A DNA stretch of 64,000 nt from Granulosicoccus sp964390335 (GCA_964390335.1 CAYMHU010000002.1:62001-126000); one strand, 5' to 3'; counted from the stretch's first letter, positions 1-9,202 are shown. Numbers and translations are program-made. Notes: generated by a model from the sequence alone, not told the origin.

Positions 1-375
1 ATTAATAACTATGGCTAAATCTCTTTTTGGAGATAATGAAATATAGCAAGTCGATTTCCCTGATGCGGTGAATGAACTTTCTAAGGACAAAGAGGCGTCG
101 GGGGCTATTTTGTATTGCAGTACTTCGCCATTATTCTGAATCGTCTCCACAATGGCGTACATCATGTTGCCATTACTATGCGGGATTAAAACAGCCGGAT
201 TCAATGCTTCCGTTTTTGAAGTCTCAACTAATTCGCCATTTTGTTTTATTGTCAATCCGTAGATACCTACACCCGATGTTGGAGCGTGGGGTTGATGAGC
301 AAGTGCATCTAAATCGGTGTATGTTCCGATCAACATTGGATAATCTTGTTGAAGTGAAATAGTGGGGTTGCTCAT
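1..375 (-). CDS. Lactonase-family beta-propeller protein (6-phosphogluconolactonase-like), 3' end outside window
   Basis: The gene reads leftwards off the window edge, leaving 125 codons from an ATG at 375. The N-terminus carries LIGTYTD (residues 15-21) followed by a conserved SGVGIYGL stretch. This GTYT...GIY pattern is typical of the seven-bladed beta-propeller lactonase family (YbhE/Pgl type), which hydrolyses sugar lactones. There is no signal peptide, so it should act in the cytoplasm. It lies 39 bp downstream of a short-chain dehydrogenase in the same orientation and ends the visible part of an ABC sugar-transport operon. That arrangement fits a dehydrogenase producing an aldonolactone which this enzyme would open. 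The substrate is not determinable. Family confidence is good; most of the protein is outside the window. Confidence 0.75.
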   Translation of the reverse strand, partial: MSNPTISLQQDYPMLIGTYTDLDALAHQPHAPTSGVGIYGLTIKQNGELVETSKTEALNPAVLIPHSNGNMMYAIVETIQNNGEVLQYKIAPDASLSLESSFTASGKSTCYISLSPKRDLAIVIN

Positions 376-414
376 AGCTTATTTTCCGTATTGTTCTGAT
401 AAAGTGGTGTCGAA

Positions 415-1152
415 TTATCCGCGACCAACAAAGGGCATATCATTTGCCATCACAGTCACATTTAAAACATTAGCGCCCGCTGGCATATTGGCCATTAAAA
501 GTACCGCATCACATACGGGATCAACGCTGATTGTTGGCTCACTTAATTTGGTGCCATTGGGTTGCAAAACTCCCTGAGCCATAACATCTCCCATGCTGGA
601 GCTAATGTTGCCAAGGTCTATTTGGCTGCAAGAAATGCCATACTGACGTCCGTCTAGCGATAAGGACTTTGTTAATCCTGAAATAGCATGCTTGGTACAA
701 GTGTATGGAGCAGAAAAAGGCCGTGGAGTGGTTGCAGAGATTGAACCGTTATTGATGATACGGCCACCCGATTGCTGCTTGCGCATTTGTCCAAATGCCG
801 CGCGAGCACACATAAATGCACCCGTTAAATTAATCGCAATTATATTGTTCCATTCTTCTAACTCAAGCTCATCGACAGGTACCGCTGAAGCTGCGATCCC
901 GGCATTATTAAATAACAAATCGACCGAACCAAATTTTTGTACGGTTTGAGCAAACAAATTCTCAACGTTATCGGGGAGACTAACATCGCACACAACGGCT
1001 AATGCATTGTCGTTCAATCCACTCAAGGTTTCATCCAATTTATTTTGATCTCGTCCGGCGATAACAACGCTCCAACCATCTTTGTTTAATGCACCGGCCA
1101 CTGCTTTACCAATGCCTGCGCCACCACCCGTTATTACTGCAACACGACTCAT
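415..1152 (-). CDS. Short-chain dehydrogenase/reductase (SDR)
   Basis: This 245-aa classical SDR has the NAD(P)-binding motif TGGGAGIG (residues 8-15), NNAG at 82-85, a serine near 137-139, and the catalytic YTCTK (Tyr150, Lys154). It should oxidise or reduce a hydroxyl/carbonyl on a small substrate in the cytoplasm. The ATG at 1152 is preceded by AAGGAA at a suitable distance. It lies 50 bp downstream of the second ABC permease and 39 bp upstream of the lactonase, all on the minus strand. By context it probably oxidises the imported sugar or sugar derivative to a lactone or keto-acid. The exact substrate and cofactor preference cannot be read from the sequence. Confidence 0.88.
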   Translation of the reverse strand: MSRVAVITGGGAGIGKAVAGALNKDGWSVVIAGRDQNKLDETLSGLNDNALAVVCDVSLPDNVENLFAQTVQKFGSVDLLFNNAGIAASAVPVDELELEEWNNIIAINLTGAFMCARAAFGQMRKQQSGGRIINNGSISATTPRPFSAPYTCTKHAISGLTKSLSLDGRQYGISCSQIDLGNISSSMGDVMAQGVLQPNGTKLSEPTISVDPVCDAVLLMANMPAGANVLNVTVMANDMPFVGRG

Positions 1153-1202
1153 TTTTATTTCCTTGTGATTATTAATATTTGTTCATCAGTAGATAGCTAG
1201 AC

Positions 1203-2141
1203 TTAACCCTTTACAGCGCCGGCCGTCATCCCGGTAATAATCTGTCTGGATGCAAACAGCGTAAATATAATGGGTGGTATAGCCAGCAACATGCCCGTCG
1301 CCATAATGACGCCCCATTCAACATTGAATTCAGACATATTGTTTACAATTAAAATAGGTACTGTTTTTGTATCGCGATCTGATAGCGCGGAAGCAAGCAG
1401 ATATTCGTTCCATGCAATTCTGAAAGTAAATATAGCCGCAGCAGCTAATCCGGGTTTAATAAGCGGCAGAACCACCTTAAAAAACACTTGAAACGGACCG
1501 GCCCCATCCATACGCGCAGCTTCTTCGAGTTGTCGCGGTACTTGCACAATAAAACTTTGCAGAATCCAGATAACAAAAGGCAGATTCATAGCGATATATA
1601 TCAAAATTATGCCCGAATGCGTTCCGGCCAAGCACACATCCCCGCGGCCCCCGAAAGTATCGCGAATAATCGAGCCAAGCCATGATGTTTTATCGATACA
1701 AAATTCGTTGTTCCACAAACCGAAAACAGGCACGAGTAATACAGCCGGCGGAACCATACGAACTAACAAGGTGGTGCCGGATGCTGTGTCACGTCCCATG
1801 AAATCAAAACGTACCAGTGCGTAGGCAGCCATACAGCCTATGACAAGGGTGAGTACTGTGGACACTAATGCAATAATTAGGGAGTTAATAAACGCACCAC
1901 CGAATTTCAACGCACAGAAATCCAAATGATCTAACTCGTATGGCAGGATATCGCAAAGCGCTGTTTCGTAGTTTTGGATGGTGGGCATAAACAACAGTCC
2001 ACTAGTTCCGGAAATAATGTCCACATCTAACTTAAAAGAATTAATCAGCATTAAGGCAATCGGTCCAACCGCCATAATGATCAGCATCACCAATACTGCA
2101 TAGAAAGCCGGATGCTGTTTATTTTCCAATGATGCGCTCAT
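1203..2141 (-). CDS. ABC sugar transporter permease, MalG/UgpE type
   Basis: This integral membrane permease of a carbohydrate-type ABC importer is 312 aa when started at the ATG at 2141. The EAA loop that contacts the ATPase is visible as EEAARMDGAGPFQVFFKVV, and about six hydrophobic segments are spread along the protein. The longer open frame (to 2195) would overlap the upstream permease by 54 bp. The 2141 start instead forms a TAATG junction with that gene's stop and has GAGGAAGAAAG upstream, so translational coupling is likely. It pairs with the 2141-3085 permease and the 4511-5602 ATPase. The C-terminus (TAGAVKG) is typical of MalG-like subunits. Substrate unknown. Confidence 0.9.
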   Translation of the reverse strand: MSASLENKQHPAFYAVLVMLIIMAVGPIALMLINSFKLDVDIISGTSGLLFMPTIQNYETALCDILPYELDHLDFCALKFGGAFINSLIIALVSTVLTLVIGCMAAYALVRFDFMGRDTASGTTLLVRMVPPAVLLVPVFGLWNNEFCIDKTSWLGSIIRDTFGGRGDVCLAGTHSGIILIYIAMNLPFVIWILQSFIVQVPRQLEEAARMDGAGPFQVFFKVVLPLIKPGLAAAAIFTFRIAWNEYLLASALSDRDTKTVPILIVNNMSEFNVEWGVIMATGMLLAIPPIIFTLFASRQIITGMTAGAVKG

Positions 2142-3085
2142 TAGCTTTCTTCCTCGATTAAACGCCGTGCTTTCGCAGCCCGCATCTCTTGCCATTTGTT
2201 ATATGAGAGCATGCCAATGGTGAATACGAGTAGTAGCATTAACAGGTAATTAGACATTGCAGCAGCAACACCCAGCTCTCTAAACTCAGTTGCTGTACGT
2301 GAGATTCGTAACGCTAGAATTTCAGTAGACAAACCCGGACCGCCTTCGGTCATCACCAAAATAACTTCCAGCACTTTGAATGCATCTATTAGTCGCAGCA
2401 ACCCGGTGACGATGAGCACTGGCATCATCAGCGGCAGTTTTATATAGATAATCTGTTGTAGCCCGGTTGCGCCATCGATACGAGCGGCCTCCAGTGCCGA
2501 TCGCGGTAACGATTGCAAAGCAGCCAACGAGAGGATAAAAATAAACGGGGTCCATTGCCATATGTCGGCTACTATCACCGAGAAAAGCGCATGTTGGCCT
2601 AACCAATCTACAGACTCAAAGCCCCAGGACTTCAGTGTTTTATTAAATACGCCCACTGTAGGGTGATACATATACCGCCAGATTAACCCGACCACAACGG
2701 GGGCAATCATCATGGGTAATATAAACAGGGTGCGTAGTAATGACATACCGCGTAAATTCCGGTCCAGCAACAACGCCAAACCTACGCCGATAATCATCTC
2801 GATACTGACAACCCAAAACGCGAACTTCAGGGTGACACCAACACTTTCTCGAAAGTTGGGGTCGTTCCACAAGGTTATGTAGTTGGCAAACCCAACGAAG
2901 GTTGACTCTCCGAGGCTTTCGCTTGGGTCCCAGTCGCGAAAGCTACCGAAAATCATATACCCAAGCGGGTAGAGCAACGCGAGCACCATAATGATCGCGG
3001 CCGGCGCTAGAAACACATACGGTGTTAGTCGATTAAAATGTTGAACTCGCATATTTTGGTCTGTACGCAGCTGTTGCGCAGACAC
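2141..3085 (-). CDS. ABC sugar transporter permease, MalF/UgpA type
   Basis: This 314-aa membrane protein belongs to the binding-protein-dependent permease family. The first membrane helix (about residues 21-47) is followed by a periplasmic loop and further hydrophobic segments. The ATPase-coupling EAA loop reads EAARIDGATGLQQIIYIKLP. It forms the heterodimeric pore with the MalG-like partner whose start codon overlaps this gene's stop by one base. The gene lies 51 bp downstream of the solute-binding protein gene, as expected for one operon transcribed from about 5.6 kb leftwards. Confidence 0.9.
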   Translation of the reverse strand: MSAQQLRTDQNMRVQHFNRLTPYVFLAPAAIIMVLALLYPLGYMIFGSFRDWDPSESLGESTFVGFANYITLWNDPNFRESVGVTLKFAFWVVSIEMIIGVGLALLLDRNLRGMSLLRTLFILPMMIAPVVVGLIWRYMYHPTVGVFNKTLKSWGFESVDWLGQHALFSVIVADIWQWTPFIFILSLAALQSLPRSALEAARIDGATGLQQIIYIKLPLMMPVLIVTGLLRLIDAFKVLEVILVMTEGGPGLSTEILALRISRTATEFRELGVAAAMSNYLLMLLLVFTIGMLSYNKWQEMRAAKARRLIEEES

Positions 3086-3136
3086 TCAGCATGTCCTTGT
3101 GCTGAGTGCGCGCGTATGGGATTTAACTAGGCTTGC

Positions 3137-4465
3137 TTATTGCCAGGTGTAGTAACCAGCTTCTTCCATTACAGCCTTGGTGCGCTCCGCAACGCCATCC
3201 AAAGCTGTTTGGACATCAAGATCTTCGGTTAATACTTTAGACAGTGTGGTACCTAAATCCGCATTAATTTTTCCCCAAACAGGAATAATTGGTCGCCAAT
3301 CTGGGTCTGCATGTTTAAGCGCTTCACCAAAGACTGACATATGCGGAAATTTCGCATTAACTTCTGCATCGGCATGCGTTGAAAAACGCGATGGATTACC
3401 GCCTGCTAACGCAACGAGTTTGTCACCGGTTTTGGACGTTAACCACTGCATCAGTAAAAATGCCGCCTCCTTGTGCTCAGCGTTTTTAGGAATACCGATA
3501 CCGAAGCCACCGGTTTGACTGCCGCGACGCACGCCCATGGGGTGCATTGCCCAGCCCACTTTACCAACTACTTTTGACTTGCTTGGATCGTTGATCTGTC
3601 CTGCTACAACGGTCGTGTCAAGAAACATGGCGGTATCGCCTGACAAAAATGAACCTAGGGCTTCACCAAAACCAAAGCTTGATGCGCCTTCGGGACCACA
3701 ATCAACTATGCTTTTCAGTGCATTTGCTGCCTGGACACCGGCTTCATTATTCATGATGGGGTTCCAGCTATCGTCGAAAATACGACCACCTAGCGGAGCC
3801 AAATGCAGTAGAAATGCATGACTGGCATGGTGACCTGATGCTGCGCGTGAACTCAACCCGCCCATGCCAGGCTCTAATTCAGGAATTTTGCACGCGATGT
3901 CTAACATCTGTTCGTAGGTTTCAGGCACGCTTAAACCGTGCTTTTCAAAGATATCTTTGCGGTAGCCCAGAATGGACGTCTCTGAACCGTAAGGTATGCC
4001 GAACAGCGACCCTGTCTTACCTTCTAAATAGCCTTTGTTACCACCAGCAAAACCGATGTTGTAGACATAGCCATCAATTAAATCATCCGCATCGTAACTT
4101 GGATCTGCAAGCTTAGGGTTCATAAAGTAGCGTGCAAGGTTTTCAAGCTGATCCGCGTACACATAGTCGGCTTTAGAAAAAACAACGTAAGCAACTAAAT
4201 CATAGTCACCTTCGTCTTGGCCTAGTTCCAACGTTTGGCGTTCCCGCATTTTTAAATACGGTAGCTGATCAACTTCAACTTCAATGCCAGTCGCTTTTGT
4301 AAATTCAGGCAAAATTTTCATCACCGCATCGTAGTGGGGATGCGCTGGAAAATTCACAACAAGCGTAGTGCCTGCATACTCATCATAGGGACCGGCAAAC
4401 ACTTGGCTACACATCAACATTGATGCGGTAGCTATACCGGTTAATACTTTGCTAAATTTAAACAT
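3137..4465 (-). CDS. Extracellular solute-binding protein of a carbohydrate ABC importer
   Basis: The 442-aa protein starts with a clear Sec signal peptide: basic MFKFSK, a hydrophobic core, and an A-X-A type site near residue 24 (SQVFA). A family-1 extracellular solute-binding domain follows, with an internal SSRAASGHHASHAFLLHLAP-like segment and a late GGFGIGIPKNAEHKEAAFLL motif typical of sugar-binding proteins. The start is supported by a strong GGAGAGGAG ribosome binding site. It would capture the substrate in the periplasm and deliver it to the two permeases encoded directly downstream. It lies 45 bp after the ATPase gene. The ligand is unknown; the operator and neighbouring dehydrogenases suggest a sugar acid, polyol or aldose. 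Confidence 0.9.
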   Translation of the reverse strand: MFKFSKVLTGIATASMLMCSQVFAGPYDEYAGTTLVVNFPAHPHYDAVMKILPEFTKATGIEVEVDQLPYLKMRERQTLELGQDEGDYDLVAYVVFSKADYVYADQLENLARYFMNPKLADPSYDADDLIDGYVYNIGFAGGNKGYLEGKTGSLFGIPYGSETSILGYRKDIFEKHGLSVPETYEQMLDIACKIPELEPGMGGLSSRAASGHHASHAFLLHLAPLGGRIFDDSWNPIMNNEAGVQAANALKSIVDCGPEGASSFGFGEALGSFLSGDTAMFLDTTVVAGQINDPSKSKVVGKVGWAMHPMGVRRGSQTGGFGIGIPKNAEHKEAAFLLMQWLTSKTGDKLVALAGGNPSRFSTHADAEVNAKFPHMSVFGEALKHADPDWRPIIPVWGKINADLGTTLSKVLTEDLDVQTALDGVAERTKAVMEEAGYYTWQ

Positions 4466-4510
4466 CTACTCCTCTCCTCAAAGGGTTACTACAATGGAAA
4501 AAGTCCGTTT

Positions 4511-5602
4511 CTAGCTAACAGCCAGATCTGTACTTTTGTCAAAAATATGGATGTGGTTTAGATCAACTTCGAATCGAAGGACGTTGCCCAATGCTATTGG
4601 TGTGTCAGATTTAAGTTCAACGAGTACTTTTTGAGATCCGCACTCTCCGATTAACACTGATTGAGCACCGATATACTCCGACAGCACTATATTGACATCA
4701 AGTGCGTGATCAGCTGATGCTGATGCGTTGAAATTAAGATCAGCTGGCCGTATACCTAAAGTCACTTCGGGAGTACTCAAGCTGTTTAAACGCTGAGCCA
4801 TTCGATCGTCACACAACAAATTGAATCCGTTGCCTGTAAAGTGTGTTTTGCCGCCAACGGTTGAAACGGTTGCGTCAAGGAAATTCATGGGAGGGGTACC
4901 TAGAAAACCAGCGACGAATTTGTTTGATGGTTTTTTATAAAGTTCCTCAGGCGTACCTTGTTGCTGGACATGACCACCATGCATAACAACAATACGATCA
5001 GCCAGAGTCATGGCTTCTATTTGATCGTGAGTCACGTAAATCATATTTTTTTGGACCCGCTGCCGCATCATGGCCAATTCTGCACGCATCTGGGTACGTA
5101 GCTTCGCATCGAGATTCGACAACGGCTCGTCGAAGAGAAATGTTGAGCTATCACGTGTGAGCGCCCGTCCCATTGCAACGCGTTGCCGTTGACCACCTGA
5201 CAGTTCGGCTGGTTTTCTATGCAAATACTCTGTGAGCCCGAGAATCTCAGCGACCTCATTTACTTTTTTATTGATCTCTTTCTTGGGCGTTTTCTGTAGA
5301 CGCAATGCGAAAGACATATTCTTCGCAACATCCATATGGGGGTAGAGCGCATAGTCCTGAAATACCATGGCTAAGTCGCGCTCTTTGGGTTCCAGTCCGC
5401 TAACCGGTTTATCATTTATGTATATTTCGCCACTGGTTACCGTTTCTAGACCCGCTATCATCCTTAACGTGGTTGATTTGCCGCAGCCAGAGGGGCCAAC
5501 CAGCACAGTAAACTCGGCGTCTTCCATGTCCAAGTTGATTGCGTGCAAGACTTCAACACTGCCGTAGCGTTTGGTTAGGTTGTCAAGTTTTATTCTTGGC
5601 AT
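4511..5602 (-). CDS. ABC transporter ATP-binding protein, UgpC/MalK family
   Basis: This 363-aa ATPase energises the importer encoded downstream. Visible motifs are Walker A GPSGCGKST (36-44), the Q-loop FQDYALYPHM (81-90), signature LSGGQRQRVAMGRAL (134-148), Walker B TFLFDEP (154-160) and the H-loop in YVTHDQIEAM. The C-terminal third is the TOBE/OB-fold extension characteristic of MalK/UgpC proteins (for example LGIRPADL). It is the first gene of the minus-strand operon. The 20-bp palindrome at 5680-5699 lies about 80 bp upstream of its ATG. No strong Shine-Dalgarno sequence is seen before the ATG. Confidence 0.93.
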   Translation of the reverse strand: MPRIKLDNLTKRYGSVEVLHAINLDMEDAEFTVLVGPSGCGKSTTLRMIAGLETVTSGEIYINDKPVSGLEPKERDLAMVFQDYALYPHMDVAKNMSFALRLQKTPKKEINKKVNEVAEILGLTEYLHRKPAELSGGQRQRVAMGRALTRDSSTFLFDEPLSNLDAKLRTQMRAELAMMRQRVQKNMIYVTHDQIEAMTLADRIVVMHGGHVQQQGTPEELYKKPSNKFVAGFLGTPPMNFLDATVSTVGGKTHFTGNGFNLLCDDRMAQRLNSLSTPEVTLGIRPADLNFNASASADHALDVNIVLSEYIGAQSVLIGECGSQKVLVELKSDTPIALGNVLRFEVDLNHIHIFDKSTDLAVS

Positions 5603-6041
5603 ATTAAAAATACGTTTTTATGGACTGTGTACTTTCTTGGCGACTGCGTGCTTAATGATTTATGTTGTTGACATTCGCCAAATGTTACCGGTAACATTTA
5701 TCGCAAACAATGAAACCATATTTTCGGTTACGCAGCAAGACTATATATTCAACTATATCATTATATTTAAATGAAAAACGAATTAAAGGCATATATATCA
5801 ATAACATATATATAATTATTTTCCTTTAAATTTTTTATCAGCGCAAAATCTATTTAAGAAAATCAATCATCAAAACAACGAATTAATGTTATCGATATCA
5901 TTTTTGGACATTAATAAATGTTCAGCGATTGGAAAAAAGTACTTTCCAAACAAATTAGATAGAAGCAATATAGATTGACTAGCGTCATGGCTGAAGTAAA
6001 AGTCATACACTTAAACAAATCCAGAGCACATATAACTAACG
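5603..6041. other. AT-rich divergent intergenic region between the ABC operon and the idonate-dehydrogenase-like gene
   Basis: This 439-bp stretch separates two divergently transcribed units and has no convincing gene. It becomes very AT-rich from about 5740 to 5990, with runs of TATATA and AATTATT. It must carry promoters for both directions. The one strong signal is the perfect palindrome at 5680-5699. Small open frames here lack ribosome binding sites and recognisable products. Confidence 0.7.
5680..5699. promoter_or_regulatory. Perfect 20-bp palindromic operator, GntR/IdnR (LacI-family) type
   Basis: The sequence AAATGTTACCGGTAACATTT is a perfect inverted repeat with a central CG, the hallmark of LacI-family operators. 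From memory, the core ATGTTACCGGTAACAT is very close to the gluconate/idonate operator recognised by E. coli GntR and IdnR. It lies about 80 bp upstream of the ABC ATPase start and 343 bp upstream of the idonate-dehydrogenase-like gene. No LacI-family gene occurs in this window, so the regulator must be encoded elsewhere, possibly beyond the left edge. Confidence 0.75.
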
Positions 6042-7079
6042 ATGCGAACTCTTGTAATTCATAAAGCGAAAGATTTAAGAATCGAATCATCAACAACATC
6101 CTTACCAGCACCGGGTGAAGTCAAGATTGCATTGGCAAATGGCGGTATCTGCGGATCGGATTTACATTACTACCAGCATGGCGGAATCGGCGATTCGATT
6201 CGACTGAAAGAGCCAATGATCTTAGGTCATGAGGTCTCGGGCTATGTAACAGTCGTCGGCGATAATGTATCCGGGTTATCGGTGGGAGACCTCGTGGCGG
6301 TATCACCGTCTAGGCCCTGTAATGCATGTCAGTTTTGTGAGAATGCTTACTTCAATCATTGTGAGAATATGCGATTTTATGGATCTGCCATGCCGTTTCC
6401 GCATATTCAAGGTGCGTTTCGTGAAGAGCTGGTTGCCGTCGCATCGCAGTGTGTAAAAGCCAGTGGGTTAAGCTCTGCCGAGGCTGCAATGGCTGAACCG
6501 TTAGCGGTGTGTTTGCATGCAGCAAAGCGCGCAGGCGATCTTGACGGTAAACGCGTTCTTATCACCGGCAGTGGACCCATCGGAACATTATCTTTGTTAG
6601 CCGCTAGGGCGGCTGGCGCAAAGGAAATTGTCATCACAGACTTAGCAACCGCTGCGCTTGAATATGCCCAAAGGGTTGGAGCCGACAAAACAATTAACAT
6701 AATGGCGGAGCCTGACGGGCTCGCCCAATATCAAGCCGGCAAAGGTTATTTCGACATTTTATTTGAATGTACTGGTGTAGCGTCTGCACTGGCCTCCGGT
6801 ATCCAGGCTTTGCGCCCCCGCGGCGTTATCATGCAACTTGGCCTTGGTGGCGATATGCATATACCAATGCAAGCATTAACAGCAAAAGAGCTGGACCTTC
6901 GCGGTTCGTTCAGATTTCACGAAGAGTTCGCCACCGCAGTAGAACAAATGCAAAATGGCAAAGTTGATGTTAAGCCGCTCATATCGCACACGTTCAATTT
7001 AGATCAGGCCGTCGCCGCATTTGAAATGGCGTCAGATCGCAGCGCGGCGATGAAGGTGCAACTTAACTTCAATTCATAG
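6042..7079 (+). CDS. Zinc-dependent alcohol/polyol dehydrogenase, L-idonate 5-dehydrogenase-like
   Basis: This 345-aa medium-chain dehydrogenase most resembles L-idonate 5-dehydrogenase (IdnD) in its opening GGICGSDLHYYQHGGIGDS. Catalytic zinc ligands are Cys37, His63 and Glu64 (GHE). The structural zinc site has four cysteines at about 93, 96, 99 and 107. A Rossmann motif GSGPIG follows near residue 176. It would oxidise a secondary hydroxyl of a sugar acid or polyol with NAD(P). It is transcribed away from the ABC operon across the palindromic operator, which supports a shared sugar-acid pathway. The sorbitol/xylitol dehydrogenase subfamily is the main alternative. No strong ribosome binding site is visible. 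Confidence 0.85.
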   Translation: MRTLVIHKAKDLRIESSTTSLPAPGEVKIALANGGICGSDLHYYQHGGIGDSIRLKEPMILGHEVSGYVTVVGDNVSGLSVGDLVAVSPSRPCNACQFCENAYFNHCENMRFYGSAMPFPHIQGAFREELVAVASQCVKASGLSSAEAAMAEPLAVCLHAAKRAGDLDGKRVLITGSGPIGTLSLLAARAAGAKEIVITDLATAALEYAQRVGADKTINIMAEPDGLAQYQAGKGYFDILFECTGVASALASGIQALRPRGVIMQLGLGGDMHIPMQALTAKELDLRGSFRFHEEFATAVEQMQNGKVDVKPLISHTFNLDQAVAAFEMASDRSAAMKVQLNFNS

Positions 7080-7162
7080 CCAGTTCGCTACATGCAGGAA
7101 GTGGCCCCAGCAAGAGCGTTATGTGCTGGATACAAAAAAGTGGATTTACTTGCCGAGTACGG

Positions 7163-8140
7163 CTACTCATGATTGACGCTCGCTGAGATTATAGTTTGCG
7201 AACCAGCGTCCCAACGCCAGGGACTATGTGCTTGCAGATGTACACCGCCTACCCATCGATCGATCACGCTTAGCGATAAGAAATCCTGATCGTTAGCCAA
7301 CACTTTTCTACCGGTATCGGTGATAGTGAGTTGCTGCTTGGATGCTTTTGGAAATGCCAGAGGTTTGTTGTCATGCGTGGCTATTAACGATGGGTTACTG
7401 TTAATTAGTTCTTGCAATACTACCCGGAAACTGCTGTCTCCCATAAAAATACTTTCTTCCATACTCTGATTCTGTTGGAACACTTCGTGCGCACGCAATG
7501 GCTCATTGCTTAAAATGTTGAGTACCTGACATGCAGTTCTGGACAGACCGTTTGCCGAGCTTGGATACTCCTGTTGTACTCTGATAACGGCCTCTTTGAG
7601 GTAGGGCAGTGCCGATAAATCAGAGTGCAATAAATCAGACCAAGCCTGTGGCGAATTTTTTCGATAAGCGAGCCATGCACGCGAAGCCAATGACAACATG
7701 TTCTTAGTCACAGGAACTTTCTTGACTAGCAGCTGACGCATTTGTTCAGGCGACAACAGCCCTAAATACTGATTGTTACAGATGATAAACAGATTGTTAA
7801 TTGGTGGGCCTTCAGTCGCAAACCAATCTAGAATTTGAAGTATCTGTAACTGATCGTAAAGGTCATGTTCAAACCATAAGATAACTTCATCGTATTCAGA
7901 ACAAGATGCTAGTTTGTTATCTCGCTCTGTAAATCCGTCTAAAATGGTTGCTAGTTGTCCCCAGCCACGGTCGCTGATAAACTCTGCGCGAACTGCGGAT
8001 AATTCAGAAAGGGATAGCAGTCCGGGAACAGGGCCTTCGTGTAAAACATCGCGCCACGGTAAACAATCTCCAGCGACTTTTGCCTGACGCATAATGTGCA
8101 CTGATGAATCGCCGTTGGTGATATTGAGTACGCTGGGCAT
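7163..8140 (-). CDS. DUF1835-domain protein
   Basis: This 325-aa protein has the features of the DUF1835 family: N-terminal LNITNGDSSVHIMRQAKVAG, then DVLHEGPVP, and a conserved ILWFEHDLYDQLQILQIL segment around residues 85-105. The C-terminal half resembles a winged-helix-like region with GLSRTACQVLNIL. The biochemical function of the family is not established, so none is assigned. It is monocistronic in appearance, lying between a plus-strand dehydrogenase and a minus-strand aldo/keto reductase 75 bp upstream. No membrane segment or signal peptide is present. Confidence 0.8.
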   Translation of the reverse strand: MPSVLNITNGDSSVHIMRQAKVAGDCLPWRDVLHEGPVPGLLSLSELSAVRAEFISDRGWGQLATILDGFTERDNKLASCSEYDEVILWFEHDLYDQLQILQILDWFATEGPPINNLFIICNNQYLGLLSPEQMRQLLVKKVPVTKNMLSLASRAWLAYRKNSPQAWSDLLHSDLSALPYLKEAVIRVQQEYPSSANGLSRTACQVLNILSNEPLRAHEVFQQNQSMEESIFMGDSSFRVVLQELINSNPSLIATHDNKPLAFPKASKQQLTITDTGRKVLANDQDFLSLSVIDRWVGGVHLQAHSPWRWDAGSQTIISASVNHE

Positions 8141-8215
8141 TTTCTATTATTCAATGATGTCTGCTACTGGTTACTGGTTTTTGCATCAATTAAAGCTGTT
8201 GAAATATCCGTTGCA

Positions 8216-9202
8216 TTAGGCATTCAGCCCCTTCATACCCTCTTCAGTGTATCGCTCACCAACAATGGTTATGTCGGCACACGCCATGTCCAACTTATTC
8301 AGCTCTTCGGGTGCTAAGTTGATTTCTGTGCTTGCTACGTTTAATTCCAAATATCGCGCTCGTTTTGTTCCTGGTATCGGCACAATGTTGTCGCCTTTGG
8401 AAAGTACCCAAGCCAGTGCTACTTGCGAGGCGGTACAGTTATTGGCCTTTGCTACTTTTTCAATTTCATCCACCATTGGCCGGTTTCTCACAATATTTTG
8501 CGCAGAAAATCGCGGTAAGCTTGCTCTGAAATCGCCTTGTTCGAATGTTGTGTCGGCGTTATATGTCCCTGTTAAGTACCCGCGCCCTAACGGAGAGTAG
8601 GGTACAAAACCGATCCCTAATTCGTTACAAGTAGGCAGTACACTGGATTCAACGGAGCGCTCCCAGAGCGAGTATTCGCTTTGTACCGCGCTTACTTTAT
8701 GAACTGCATGTGCACGTCGTAAAGTACTGGCGCTGACCTCGCATAAGCCAATGTGTCGGATTTTGCCAGCACGGACCAGCTCAGATAACGCATGCATCAT
8801 CTCTTCGATTGGCTGGTCGGGATTGATCCGGTGCGCGTAATAGAGATCGATACAGTCAACTCCCAGACGTTGCAATGATTCGTTACAGGCGCTTTCTACA
8901 TAGTCCGGTTTGTTATTGATGGTACGAGCATACTCACCCGGTTTTCTAACAATGCCAAACTTACTTGCAATGTAAGGGCGGGATTTTGTTTGTGTTAAGA
9001 ATTTCCCAATCAGCTGTTCATTGTGGTGCGGTCCATACGCGTCAGCGGTATCCAAGAAGTTAACGCCAAGATCAACAGCGTGGTTTAATAAACTGAGCGA
9101 CTCTTTTTCATCCACTTTAGGACCATAAAACTCGCTTAGACCCATACACCCAAGTCCAAGGCTGGACACAGAGAAATATTCTGTTAGAAAACGCTGTTGC
9201 AT
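8216..9202 (-). CDS. Aldo/keto reductase
   Basis: This is an aldo/keto reductase of about 328 aa with the TIM-barrel motif LGLGCMGLSEFYG at the N-terminus. Catalytic tetrad residues appear in FLDTADAYGPHHNE (Asp, Tyr), IASKFG (Lys) and LYYAHRI (His). It would reduce aldehydes or ketones with NADPH; the substrate is unknown. A longer open frame reaches 9244 and would overlap the upstream gene. The ATG at 9202 has AAGGAAC before it and matches the family start, so it was chosen. It lies 14 bp downstream of the DUF2461 gene, suggesting co-transcription. Confidence 0.88.
   Translation of the reverse strand: MQQRFLTEYFSVSSLGLGCMGLSEFYGPKVDEKESLSLLNHAVDLGVNFLDTADAYGPHHNEQLIGKFLTQTKSRPYIASKFGIVRKPGEYARTINNKPDYVESACNESLQRLGVDCIDLYYAHRINPDQPIEEMMHALSELVRAGKIRHIGLCEVSASTLRRAHAVHKVSAVQSEYSLWERSVESSVLPTCNELGIGFVPYSPLGRGYLTGTYNADTTFEQGDFRASLPRFSAQNIVRNRPMVDEIEKVAKANNCTASQVALAWVLSKGDNIVPIPGTKRARYLELNVASTEINLAPEELNKLDMACADITIVGERYTEEGMKGLNA

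Noticed and set aside
72..362. 96-codon plus-strand frame at the left edge
   Set aside because: It is antisense to the lactonase gene, whose frame has a recognisable GTYT...GIY motif; the plus-strand frame has no recognisable content.
2142..2195. Longer start for the MalG-like permease
   Set aside because: It would overlap the upstream permease by 54 bp; the TAATG junction at 2141 has a good ribosome binding site and matches the family's N-terminus.
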